Shown here: piece after piece, positions 19,901 through 29,234 of the stretch | Layout of the letters: the number at the start of each line of letters is the position of its first letter | Numbering within the stretch: the stretch's first letter is position 1 | Source: Bacteroidota bacterium | GTDB lineage: Bacteria > Bacteroidota > Bacteroidia > AKYH767-A > 2013-40CM-41-45 | Reading direction: 5' to 3' | DNA length: 64,000 nucleotides | NCBI GenBank assembly: GCA_016721305.1 | Contig: JADKIH010000001.1 | Span: 62,001-126,000 of the forward strand | Translations under genes and position numbers: made by a program | Notes under the pieces: model-generated | The model's database searches: none | Told to the model about the DNA's origin: nothing | The model's input: only the letters and a program-made list of their open reading frames with translations

Positions 19901-20836
19901 CTACCGTTCATTCATAATAAACTCCATCGCATCCGGAAACCTTTTACGCCAGGCTCTTTCATTGTGCGTTTCGCCTTTACATTTTACCGTTGTCCAGTTT
20001 TTCGATTTCTTGAAACCGCGCTCCTTCATCAAATCATCGGCAAGCAATTGAAAAGGCTCGTACAAACTATCCAATTCTTCGGTCCCGTAATCGAAGTAAA
20101 TACGGTGATTTGCCGGAGAGGGTAGATTGTCTTTTAAATACCTCAGCAAAACCTGCGGAATTTGAACATTCGGAAATCGTGTAGAGCCGACCCAGTGAGT
20201 CGACAAACAAGCTGCTCCTCCAAATATGCCGGGATACTCACAGATTGCGTATAGCGCCGACAAGGCACCTTTACTCGATCCGGCAATAAATGTATGCTCC
20301 TGATCACGAAGGGTCGAAAAGTGAGTATCTATGTAAGGCTTCAGTTCTGTTACCAGAAATTTCAAATAAGCATCTCCCATCATATTCCCACCGAATTCCG
20401 AATCCACTAAATTCTTTAATAGGGAGGCATCCAACAATCTTAATGGTTTTGCAGGAAAATAATCGGTTGTGCGCGTTTGATTCACGTTCCAAATCGCAAC
20501 AACAATGCATCTCCTAATCTTATTCGCCGCCAACAACGCCGTCATCGACTCATCAACCTTCCACTCTTGCTTATTCCAGGTAAGAGTGCTGTCAAATAAA
20601 TTCTGGCCATCGTTCATATACAACACTGAGTACTTCTTCGTGCTGTCATAATTATCCGGCAACCACACTTCCACCTTTCGCGGCAAAACATTTCTTGCCG
20701 GAAACTTCTCGATTCTGACAATTGAACCTCCATTGGGCTTTGATGCTTGCCCATATATCTGCATACCACTAAAAAGGTTAACAAGAAGTAAGATTGCTAT
20801 AAATGCCCGATTACTGTGTTGTTGCATAGTGCTCAA
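19901..20836 (-). CDS. Secreted esterase of the esterase-D / PF00756 type
   Basis: This 311-aa protein starts with a signal-like segment (FIAILLLVNLFSGMQIYGQ) and is an alpha/beta hydrolase. It has VEVWLPDNYDSTKKYSVLYM, the oxyanion region MNDGQNLFD, and the nucleophile elbow AGSSKGALSALY with Ser in G-S-S-K-G. The C-terminal His is likely in GETHNERAW, and the acid is probably Asp or Glu of FDYGTEELDS. Relatives act on carbohydrate esters, siderophores or simple acyl esters, so the substrate cannot be named. The gene is intact and convergent with the preceding barrel gene across the heptamer array. Confidence 0.87.
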   Translation of the reverse strand: MSTMQQHSNRAFIAILLLVNLFSGMQIYGQASKPNGGSIVRIEKFPARNVLPRKVEVWLPDNYDSTKKYSVLYMNDGQNLFDSTLTWNKQEWKVDESMTALLAANKIRRCIVVAIWNVNQTRTTDYFPAKPLRLLDASLLKNLVDSEFGGNMMGDAYLKFLVTELKPYIDTHFSTLRDQEHTFIAGSSKGALSALYAICEYPGIFGGAACLSTHWVGSTRFPNVQIPQVLLRYLKDNLPSPANHRIYFDYGTEELDSLYEPFQLLADDLMKERGFKKSKNWTTVKCKGETHNERAWRKRFPDAMEFIMNER

Positions 20837-21037
20837 ATGTAGAAACTCTTTCTGAAACGACGATTTACAAATCTCCCTGCACCAATGAACTCACAAAAAA
20901 ATCATAACAGTAACCTGTTGCCTATCAGGAACTTGCACTGCATCGCCCAAATTGAGTATATTTATTTTCCAAAACAGTAAACCATTACCGGAATCGATCC
21001 GTGTTTCCATTCAAAAGCCACAAATCTCAATCTAACC

Positions 21038-22901
21038 ATGAAAAAATTCTACCTATTTCTGCTTGCCTGTCTCTTCTCAGGTTCAGCATTCTCTCAAATG
21101 CTCTGTAGCATCAACTACACAGCAGACACTACCACTAACACCTACGATTTTTTCTTTACACAATCTACCCCCGGTAGTACAGTAAACTGGACTTTCGGCG
21201 ATGGAACACCTGGAGCGGGACAAACCGTTTCACACCAATATACAATGAATGGTGTTTTCGTGGTTTGTGCATATGAAATAGACCCTTCCTCCGGCAATAC
21301 AATCTGCCAGCATTGTGTTACCATTAACACGAGCTCCATTAATAGCTGCACATTCGGATACGCTGAAGTTTCTCCAGGCAATAACTCGCTTTTACAATTT
21401 CAATCTTTTGTCACTCCTTCCTCGGCAAGTATTACCTGGGATTTTGGAGATGGAATGATCGGATCCGGATTTATTCTAAACCACCAATATGTAATTCCTG
21501 CAACTTACAATGTTTGTATGACTGCCATCAACGGTACTGACACTTGCCACACTTGCACTCAGATTATTGTAACAGACTACCCGGCTGGATCATGCAGCTT
21601 CACGGCAACACCTACGGTAGCAAACGGAAATGTCTTCAATTTCTCTACTACACCGCTTGCATCCAATGTGGCAATCACCTGGGATTTCGGCGACAATTCA
21701 GGTGGCATGGGCACGAATCCTTCTCACATACCTGCACTCAGGAACTTACACGGTTTGTATGTACGAAGTTGATGCTACTACCGGATTAGACATTTGCCAT
21801 GTTTGTCAAAATATCACTGTTGGAACAACTCCTGTCTGCAGTTTCACTTTTAATCAAAACTCAGGCTTATTCAGCACTTTTGATTTCATCGGATCTATTG
21901 CTGACCCTGCCAACATTGCATCCTGGGACTTTGGTGACGGCTCTGTAGGCACAGGCTTGTCAATCAGTCACACGTATACAACTCCGGGCACCTACGTAAT
22001 ATGCATGTTCGAAGTTGACACTACGCCGCTCACCACTGTGTGCCAATCATGCACTACCATTATTGTCGGCCCACAAAACTGCAGTGCTAACTTTACTGTA
22101 GTGCCATTTGGTCTCGATGCATATTTCATTGACTACTCAAACGGCTATTCTTCAGCAACAACTTACACATGGGATTTTGGCGATGGTTCACCACTTAGCA
22201 CACTTCGCTTCCCAACTCATACTTACAGCACACCGGGCACATATAATGCTTGCCTCTATTTAAATACCGGATTCTGTGCCGACACATTATGTCAAACTTT
22301 GACGGTTGATACTACAATCATCTCCCCAATGTTCTGTCAGGCATACTATGTATTTACTCAATTGTCCCCTTACCAATTAGCCGTAGTCAATCTTTCCAGC
22401 GGAACGAATCTATCGTTCCTCTGGGACTTCGGCGACGGTTCCAGCTCTACAGCCGCTTATCCGATTCACACTTATGCAAATCATGGCAGCTATACGCTCT
22501 GTCTGACTGTATCTGATCAAGCCGGTTGCACGAATACATATTGCGATACTCTCACCGTTGATTCAACTGGCCACATTATTTACCGTTCTATGAATGTTGG
22601 TTTCACCATCAATGTTATGGCTCCGAATCAGCTCAATAGTGTAAAAGATCTCTCATCAACTTTAGCAGCTCATCTTTATCCTAATCCGGCTAACGATCAA
22701 TTACACATCGAAGCTGTACAGTCGTTTGGATCTGAATTGACTTATTCAATTCAGTCTATCACCGGAAGCCGATTACTTTCCGGTTCTATCAGCGGCAAGA
22801 ATGTGGAAATTACCGTAAGCACCCTTCCTCAAGGTGTTTACATTCTCGAACTGAAAAATGAGAAAAACGAAGTCAGCTTTGCTCGCTTTGTAAAACAGTA
22901 A
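21038..22901 (+). CDS. Secreted PKD-repeat protein with Por-type sorting domain, frame-broken
   Basis: A signal peptide (LLACLFSGSAFSQ) is followed by six PKD domains, each with a WTFGDG/WDFGD core: VNWTFGDGTPG, ITWDFGDGMIG, ITWDFGDNSGG, ASWDFGDGSVG, YTWDFGDGSPL and FLWDFGDGSSS. The first four end with a Cys and a CxxC motif (CQHC, CHTC, CHVC, CQSC). The C-terminus is a type A sorting domain (LYPNPANDQLHIE to ILELKNEKNEVSFARFVKQ), so the protein is exported by the type IX system and attached to or released from the surface. The frame shifts near 21726-21732, in a CACA-type stretch inside the third PKD unit (first piece stops at 21772). Joined length is about 620 aa. A terminator follows. Confidence 0.88.
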
Positions 22902-22918
22902 TTCTTCTTCAGCAAAAG

Positions 22919-22950
22919 AAAGGATGTTATTGAAAAATAACATCCTTTTT
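22919..22950 (+). terminator. Perfect rho-independent terminator after the PKD gene
   Basis: AGGATGTTATT (22921-22931) and AATAACATCCT (22936-22946) form an 11-base stem with a GAAA loop, followed by TTTT. It lies 18 bases after the PKD stop and only 10 bases before the start codon of the sigma factor gene. Confidence 0.9.
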
Positions 22951-22960
22951 ACTTTTAGCC

Positions 22961-23536
22961 ATGAATCCTTCAAACCAGCTTCTTAACGATTGCCTGAAAG
23001 ATAATCGGAAAGCACACTACGAGCTATATAAAGTGTGCTTCCCGTTTATACTTTCAGTTTGTCGTCGTTATTATCGCAATAAGGAAGAAAGCATGGCTAC
23101 TCTGAATCTGGTGTTCCTTAAAATCATTCAGAACCTCTCCTCCTACCTCAAGAAAGATCATATCCCTTTCGAACTTTGGGTTCGAAAAATCTGCATCAAT
23201 ACCATCATCGACGAATTTCGACGTCATCATACATACAAGAAGCTAATTGAAACATCCGGCTTCGAAAATCATGATGAACATCGTTTCAGCGACGAGAAAA
23301 CTGAACACCATCTGGATCGCGAAGAAATTCTCCTTGCGATAAATCAATTACCGGAAATGAATCGAACCGTCTTTAATTTATATGTTATCGACGGCTATAA
23401 GCACGATGAAATTGCCGGACTTTTAGGCATTAGCCCTTCAACATCAAAAGTTCATTTATTCAGAGCCAGAAAAATTCTTCAGGGGCTGATCGAAGAACTC
23501 AAAAAGAAAAATAGTATAAAAAGCATTTTGTCATGA
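22961..23536 (+). CDS. ECF-type RNA polymerase sigma factor
   Basis: The 191-aa protein has sigma region 2 (AHYELYKVCFPFILSVCRRYYRN, then FLKIIQNLSSYLKK and FELWVRKICINTIIDEFRRH) and region 4 with the helix-turn-helix MNRTVFNLYVIDGYKHDEIA, LLGISPSTSKVHLFRARKIL. The start is fixed because region 2 begins at once and no other Met occurs before residue 44. The stop overlaps the next gene's ATG by four bases (ATGA), so sigma factor and membrane partner are coupled. A full terminator hairpin ends only 10 bases before the start codon, so expression must come from read-through or from a transcript that starts almost at the AUG. Confidence 0.92.
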   Translation: MNPSNQLLNDCLKDNRKAHYELYKVCFPFILSVCRRYYRNKEESMATLNLVFLKIIQNLSSYLKKDHIPFELWVRKICINTIIDEFRRHHTYKKLIETSGFENHDEHRFSDEKTEHHLDREEILLAINQLPEMNRTVFNLYVIDGYKHDEIAGLLGISPSTSKVHLFRARKILQGLIEELKKKNSIKSILS

Positions 23537-24994
23537 CAGAAGAAAACTTCAGGGATCCTAATCCTGCAGACTACTGGCCGGAAGCTGAAAAAATGATCGA
23601 CAATCATTTCAAAGCCAAAAGAAAGAAGCGTGCACTAATCTTGTGCTTCGCCGGATTATGTCTTGTCGGTTCACTGACGGGCTCTTATTATTATTTTAAT
23701 CATGACAAACACGAGACTAAAACTGTTATTACTTCATCAAACGAAAATCAATCTTTAACTCCATTAAACACACAACGAAATCAGGATTTAAACACAAATA
23801 TCAATCCACCTACAACAAACAGCACCAACACCGAGAAAAGCAACATTAGCTTACCTATAGAAAAAACAATTCCCGAAACACAAAAGCCAATTAACCCTAC
23901 ACCTGAAAAACAAATTTCTAAAAACGCTACAATCGGAACACCAAACAATCCCAAATTCCCCGGAAGAACTCCTTCTCCAATCGAAAGCGAAGCGCTTTTA
24001 AATCATAGCCGACCAAATACCCATCCTACCCTGCCAACTCCAAAGGCAGAAAACCATGGAGACGAAACAGAATCTTCGCAATCAACTTCAGCAACCAACA
24101 TCAGCGCCACCAATCAAGAAGCAGTGCTGCTTGCCAACATACGCAAAACGGTATCTCAAAAACACTCCGATCTCATCCCCCGAAAACGTACCTGTTGTAA
24201 AAACAAAAACAAAATTTGATGCAGAATGGCGACTCGATGTAACCACGGGATTAAATTACATATCCAAAAGTCTATCCTCAACCGCTGAATCCTATTCGCG
24301 TAGAACGAACGAAGAAGCGAATATCATTACGCCTGCACTTACGGTGTCTGTGACTCGCTTGTGGGAAAACTTCGAAGTACGCGTAGGACTAGGTCTTCAG
24401 ATCGCCGGCGAAAAACTAAACTACTCTGCACTATCGAGACAACTCTTTGCAATCGACAGTAGCTACTGGTACACATATTATCACACTGTATTCCAAACTG
24501 ACACCAATTTTGTTTACGGCTATGTTTATTACTCTCAACAAAGCTATCAGCGGCTAGATAGTGTAATCATCACTCAGACGGATACAGTTCGCATGACAAC
24601 AACGGACGCAGCTATTTCGTCGCATAATAAAACGAATCTACTCTACTATACCCAACTACCAATTCAATTTACCTGGATTTTTTCAAAAGGCAAATTCCGC
24701 ACCGGCATTTCGGCAGGGATTACTCCTATGCTTCTTACGGTAAAGAATGGCTATTACATTAAAGACGACATGAGCGGACTTGAGTCTTTCAGTGAAATAA
24801 AATCGTTCCGCAAACTAATCTGGTCCGCTCAGGCAGGAATTGACATTCGATACATGATTAGCCCTAAGACACATCTTCTACTTCGTCCGGGCTATTCAAT
24901 CATGCTTAATTCGGTTTTCAGTGACGAAAAAAGCACGAAACAAAAATATAGAGCTGCCGGTGTGCAAGCCGGAATTTCTTTCCTCATTAAATAA
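23533..24994 (+). CDS. Single-pass anchor plus outer-membrane beta-barrel protein, sigma partner, frame-broken
   Basis: The N-terminal 34 residues are cytoplasmic in style (DYWPEAEKMIDNHFKAKRKK). A membrane helix follows (ALILCFAGLCLVGSLTGSYYYF, about 35-55), then roughly 150 residues rich in Thr, Asn, Pro and Gln, and then a C-terminal domain of about 260 residues with barrel-like strands (WRLDVTTGLNYISKSL; FEVRVGLGLQIAGEKL; GVQAGISFLIK at the end). The frame changes in the A5 run at 24158-24162; the first frame stops at 24219 and the second continues to 24994. The layout is that of Bacteroidota sigma-linked outer-membrane-barrel proteins whose inner-membrane part may hold the sigma factor. 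That inhibitory role is inferred from position and layout only. Confidence 0.75.
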
Positions 24995-25031
24995 ATGTAG
25001 GACGATCTTACAACAAAGAGTTTTTCTTTGA

Positions 25032-25718
25032 CTAAAAATTGTTATCAGACTGAAAGCGGAAACCCAATCGCTTGCCTGTCGTGATTCGAGATTGCAAGCT
25101 TGCATCATTTACATCTCTTACCGTAATCTCACCCTGCTGCTCGAATGGCGGAGTGAACGGATCAAAGTCGAGACTGAACATCACTGCAGCTTCAATAATT
25201 TTAAAAAGAGCATCATCATTTAGCTCTGCTGAAGCGAAATCATTATAAAGATACCCCATCTGCTTTCTCCCCTCAACAAAGAAGTGACCTTCTTTGTTGA
25301 TGAAGATACGTCCGATGAGGTATCCTAAATCATTTATGCGATTATACTTGAAACTATCGCTGAGGAAATTATAGATGAAAATTTTTCCGCAATACGATCT
25401 GTTTTTATCGGCCTGAACATAAGGCTGCTTCCAGATAAGATGAGAACTATCGAAAGTGAAAATATTCGTATGCATGACGAACAACAATGTTTCGTCGGCC
25501 AACGTAAACTCTACCTCAAACTCCCCAGACTCTCTGCATGAAACTACCAGCTCTTTATCAAGGAGCTTTATTCGCTTAGTCAAATCTCCCGCCATCGAAA
25601 ACAAAAGCTCTTTCATTCGCATGAAAGTGGATTTTGTCTTTTCATATACGTCTTGCTTCAGAGAGATTTTCTCTTTCAGCAATTCAACAATACGGTCGTG
25701 AGGATTTGGCTCCATCAT
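25032..25718 (-). CDS. Conserved Bacteroidota protein of unknown function
   Basis: I do not recognise a named family. The 228-aa protein has no signal peptide or membrane helix. It starts with a helical segment (RIVELLKEKISLKQDVYEKT; FMRMKELLFSMAGDLTKRIK) and continues as a mixed alpha/beta domain with FEVEFTLADETLLFVMHTNI, GRIFINKEGHFFVEGRKQMG and a proline-rich turn FDPFTPPFEQQGEI. It starts three bases after the proS stop on the same strand, so the two genes share a transcript. A housekeeping role near translation can be guessed from this, but nothing in the sequence shows it. Its stop is 37 bases from that of the convergent barrel gene. Confidence 0.8.
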   Translation of the reverse strand: MMEPNPHDRIVELLKEKISLKQDVYEKTKSTFMRMKELLFSMAGDLTKRIKLLDKELVVSCRESGEFEVEFTLADETLLFVMHTNIFTFDSSHLIWKQPYVQADKNRSYCGKIFIYNFLSDSFKYNRINDLGYLIGRIFINKEGHFFVEGRKQMGYLYNDFASAELNDDALFKIIEAAVMFSLDFDPFTPPFEQQGEITVRDVNDASLQSRITTGKRLGFRFQSDNNF

Positions 25719-25721
25719 CTT

Positions 25722-27191
25722 TTAATATGCTCGAGCAAAAATAACGCGTTGGGTAGAAGGCTTACCTGAATGAATGCACTTCCCTTCTTCCTGTTTATTA
25801 TTCAAAGGGATGCAGCGAATTGTAGCTTTAGTTTCTTCCTTAATCTTCAATTCAGTCTCCGTTGTACCATCCCAATGTGCCAACACAAAGCCGCCCTGAT
25901 CGAGGAGTTTCTTAAACTCTTCGTATGAGTCAGCCTTATAAGTGTGCGTTTCGCGATAGTCTAATGCTTTGCTGTAAATATTAGTCTGAATCTGATCAAG
26001 AAGATGCTCCACTTTCACAGCCAGATCGGTAATCTGCATCACCGACTTTTCTTTTGTATCACGACGAGCGACTTCTACTGTGCCATTTTCCAAATCACGA
26101 GGACCGATAGCGATACGAACAGGAATTCCTTTCAACTCGTATTCGGCAAACTTCCATCCCGGCTTGTGAGTATCGCGATTATCGTACTTCACAGTGATTC
26201 CCTTTGATTTCAGTTCAGCGATAATTTTATCGACAACAACGGTGATACCGCTGAGTTGTTCTTCATTCTTGAAGATAGGAACAATGACCACTTGAATCGG
26301 TGCAAGCTTTGGAGGCAGTACCAATCCCTGATCATCTGAATGCGCCATAACTAAAGCTCCCATCAGTCGTGTTGAAACTCCCCATGAAGTAGCCCAAACA
26401 AATTCCTGCTTCCCTTCCTTACTCATGAATTTTACATCAAATGCCTTGGCGAAATTTTGTCCGAGAAAATGTGATGTCCCTGCTTGTAATGCCTTTCCGT
26501 CCTGCATCATGGCTTCGATACAATAAGTATCGAGAGCACCGGCGAAGCGCTCGTTGGCCGTCTTTGTTCCCTTTACAACAGGAATCGCTAACGTCTTTTC
26601 TGCAAACTCAGCATATACATCGAGCATACGGCGAGTTTCCTCCACGGCTTCTTCGGCCGTAGCATGCGCGGTATGACCTTCCTGCCAGAGGAATTCGGCT
26701 GTACGAAGGAATAAACGAGTACGCATTTCCCAACGAACCACATTGGCCCATTGATTAATGAGAAGCGGCAGATCACGATATGACTCGATCCAGCCACGGT
26801 ATGTATTCCAGATGATTGTTTCGGAGGTTGGACGAACTATCAATTCTTCCTCTAACTTTGCTTCAGGATCTACAATGATTTCACCATTTTCGCCATTCTT
26901 AAGGCGATAGTGAGTGACAACGGCACATTCTTTGGCAAAGCCTTCAACGTGAGAAGCTTCTTTAGAAAAGAACGATTTTGGGATAAAAAGAGGGAAATAG
27001 GCATTCACATGCCCCGTATCCTTAAACATTTTGTCGAGGGTTGCCTGCATCTTTTCCCAGATTGCGTAACCATATGGCTTGATAACCATACAACCCCGAA
27101 CAGCGGAATTTTCGGCCAGATCTGCCTTAACAACAAGATCCTGATACCATTGGGAATAATTATCGGCCCGGGTGGAAAGTTCTTTACTCAT
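25722..27191 (-). CDS. proS: Prolyl-tRNA synthetase, archaeal/eukaryotic type
   Basis: The 489-aa enzyme charges tRNA-Pro. Class II motifs are visible: motif 1 and dimer region (GYAIWEKMQATLDKMFKDTG), motif 2 (RPTSETIIWNTYRGWIESYR; RWEMRTRLFLRTAEFLWQEG), and motif 3 (ATSWGVSTRLMGALVMAHSD). The anticodon-binding domain follows (PIQVVIVPIF; GWKFAEYELKGIPVRIAIGP), and the tail ends with CIHSGKPSTQRVIFARAY. It lacks the bacterial editing insertion, so it is the type 3 form common in Bacteroidota. I start at 27191 (MSKELSTRADNYSQW), as in relatives; the 29 residues read upstream to 27278 are not part of the family. The frame is intact. Confidence 0.97.
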   Translation of the reverse strand: MSKELSTRADNYSQWYQDLVVKADLAENSAVRGCMVIKPYGYAIWEKMQATLDKMFKDTGHVNAYFPLFIPKSFFSKEASHVEGFAKECAVVTHYRLKNGENGEIIVDPEAKLEEELIVRPTSETIIWNTYRGWIESYRDLPLLINQWANVVRWEMRTRLFLRTAEFLWQEGHTAHATAEEAVEETRRMLDVYAEFAEKTLAIPVVKGTKTANERFAGALDTYCIEAMMQDGKALQAGTSHFLGQNFAKAFDVKFMSKEGKQEFVWATSWGVSTRLMGALVMAHSDDQGLVLPPKLAPIQVVIVPIFKNEEQLSGITVVVDKIIAELKSKGITVKYDNRDTHKPGWKFAEYELKGIPVRIAIGPRDLENGTVEVARRDTKEKSVMQITDLAVKVEHLLDQIQTNIYSKALDYRETHTYKADSYEEFKKLLDQGGFVLAHWDGTTETELKIKEETKATIRCIPLNNKQEEGKCIHSGKPSTQRVIFARAY

Positions 27192-27299
27192 AGTTGGATT
27201 GGTACGGTGTTTGTAAACTGTACGAAACAAAAGTAATAATTCAATAGCAATTAAATTTACCTCCACAATAATAGTCAAACGATCGAAAGGGGAAAAAAA

Positions 27300-29141
27300 A
27301 TGAAAACCTTATCTAAACTCTTCGGACTTGCCATCATCCTAACAGCTTCGGCTTGTACTTCTACCTATCATGCAGGTACTACCGCTCAGGATGATGTGTA
27401 TTATTCTTCACGGAATAATCCACCCGCACAGCAACCGGCTGCACAACAGACTTATCCTACTACACCGGCTGCCGCTCCGACTGATTACAGTACGAATAAT
27501 TCAAATTACTCGAATGATAGTCAGAACTATCAACAGGATTCAAATCAAGCCCCGGGCGTAAACAATTACGACAACTCAGGTCAGGTTTCAGGATACGATC
27601 AAAACCAGACAGGTCAGAGTACTACTTCACAGTACCAGGACGGACAGGGTAATACATACATTACCAACAATTATTACGATGACTATTACGATTACGAATA
27701 TTCATCCCGCCTCCGCCGCTTTTACACTCCGGTTTACGGCTATAGCTATTACGACCCGTTTTACACCAATACTTACTGGTATGACTACAACCCTACTTCA
27801 TGGGGCGTGAGTATTTATTTAGGTTATAACTGGTGGGCTCCTTCTTACTATTACTATCAACCTTTCTGCTATGGCAGCATCGGTTACGGATGGAATTACA
27901 ATCCGTACCCGGGATATAACAATTACTATAGCGGTTGGGGTTATGGCTACGGCGGATATTATCATGGATATAACCACGGTTATAATGCCGGTTATGCAAA
28001 CGGTTATTACAATGGATATTACGACGGATACAACAACGGTTATTATGGCGGTAACACCAATCCTTACTATTACAATTCGTACGATCAGACAAGTTATTAT
28101 TATGGACCTAGAGGCTCTGCAGGTGGAAACTCTCCACGCCCGGGCGGACATGGTCGCCAGAACTCCGATGCAGGAATGACGATCGGACAGAAATATGAAA
28201 AAGCCGTAACTGAAGGTCGTGTGCCTACAGTTACTTCTACTCGCCCAAGTACTTCACCTTCTAATGGTCGTCCGAATAACAATACTGATTTGAGTCGCCC
28301 GAATGACACTAAGAACAACACAGGAATTTCTCGCCCCGGCAGCGGACAAAATGCTGCTCCCGGAAGAGACAACAATCAGAACAATACGATTGGTCGTCCA
28401 AACAATAGTACAACTCCTGTAAACCCAAATGGAGGCCTTGGCCGCCCGAACGACGGAAAGAACAATTCAACTAGTCCTTCTACTCCATCAGGTACAGGTC
28501 GTCCGGACAACAGTCAGACTACTCCATCGAGAAACCCAAGTCCTTCTGATTACTCAACCCGTCCGAATACCAAACCGGCTCCAAGCAATAACGGATCGAC
28601 TCAACCTTCTATGCAAAATTCTAATGAAGGTAGAAATCCAAATAACACGAATACCCGACCTGCTCCTTCAAATAATGGTGGAAGAAACAATCAGGCTCCA
28701 AGTGTGGAACCTAGCAGAAACAATCAGGCTCCGCAATCTAATCCTCGCAACAACCCGGGATCAGCACAACCTGTTCCATCTAATCCAACACCATCGCCTT
28801 CGGTTGAGCCAAACAGAAACAACCAGGCTCCTCAGAACTATCAATCTCGTCCGAATAATCAACCAAATATGAATCCGGCTCCAAGAAATGATGGAAACGG
28901 AAACATGCAAAGAGACAATTCAAGAAATGATAACAGTCGTCCGAATGTAGTAACACCACGACAAGAGCAAGTTCGTCCGGTTGAACCTCAACGTCAGGAA
29001 AATCGCACTCCGGTTTTTCAACCACGTAACGAGCCGAAACAATTCAAGAATGAAACTCCACCATCAAACAACAACAATCAAAGATCAGAACCTTCGCGAG
29101 CTCCTGAATCAAAACCTTCAGGTGGCGGACGCAGACGATAA
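27300..29141 (+). CDS. Low-complexity Tyr/Gly/Asn-rich lipoprotein
   Basis: The 613-aa product begins with a lipoprotein signal (LAIILTASAC, lipid on Cys19). A Gln/Pro/Thr/Asn-rich stretch follows, then a tract very rich in Tyr and Gly (residues about 120-265, with repeated GYNHGYNAGY and YNGYYDGYNN-like units). The last 320 residues are rich in Asn, Pro, Arg and Ser with repeats of GRPN/SRPN and NNQAPQ. It ends RRR. No enzyme motif is present. Such proteins are exported and probably form flexible or adhesive envelope material; this is inference. The long reading frames seen on the other strand here come from the biased composition. A strong terminator follows. Confidence 0.85.
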   Translation: MKTLSKLFGLAIILTASACTSTYHAGTTAQDDVYYSSRNNPPAQQPAAQQTYPTTPAAAPTDYSTNNSNYSNDSQNYQQDSNQAPGVNNYDNSGQVSGYDQNQTGQSTTSQYQDGQGNTYITNNYYDDYYDYEYSSRLRRFYTPVYGYSYYDPFYTNTYWYDYNPTSWGVSIYLGYNWWAPSYYYYQPFCYGSIGYGWNYNPYPGYNNYYSGWGYGYGGYYHGYNHGYNAGYANGYYNGYYDGYNNGYYGGNTNPYYYNSYDQTSYYYGPRGSAGGNSPRPGGHGRQNSDAGMTIGQKYEKAVTEGRVPTVTSTRPSTSPSNGRPNNNTDLSRPNDTKNNTGISRPGSGQNAAPGRDNNQNNTIGRPNNSTTPVNPNGGLGRPNDGKNNSTSPSTPSGTGRPDNSQTTPSRNPSPSDYSTRPNTKPAPSNNGSTQPSMQNSNEGRNPNNTNTRPAPSNNGGRNNQAPSVEPSRNNQAPQSNPRNNPGSAQPVPSNPTPSPSVEPNRNNQAPQNYQSRPNNQPNMNPAPRNDGNGNMQRDNSRNDNSRPNVVTPRQEQVRPVEPQRQENRTPVFQPRNEPKQFKNETPPSNNNNQRSEPSRAPESKPSGGGRRR

Positions 29142-29178
29142 TAAAAAGTAATTTCCCTAATATCCCAATGTGTAATAC

Positions 29179-29222
29179 GGCCCGCATGTACAGAGAGAAC
29201 TTTACCCATGCGGGCCTTTTTT
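29179..29222 (+). terminator. Rho-independent terminator after the lipoprotein gene
   Basis: GGCCCGCATG (29179-29188) pairs exactly with CATGCGGGCC (29207-29216) around an 18-base loop, followed by six T. The start codon of the next gene is only 12 bases further. Confidence 0.9.
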
Positions 29223-29234
29223 GAACAATCAATT

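Noticed and set aside
19761..20051. Reading frames giving GLRVAGCGLRV-type repeat peptides
   Set aside because: They arise because a seven-base repeat without stops stays open in all frames; there is no start context and no other protein-like sequence.
27793..28375. Long - and + strand ORFs opposite the Tyr/Gly-rich lipoprotein
   Set aside because: They mirror the biased codons of the lipoprotein and have no recognisable features.
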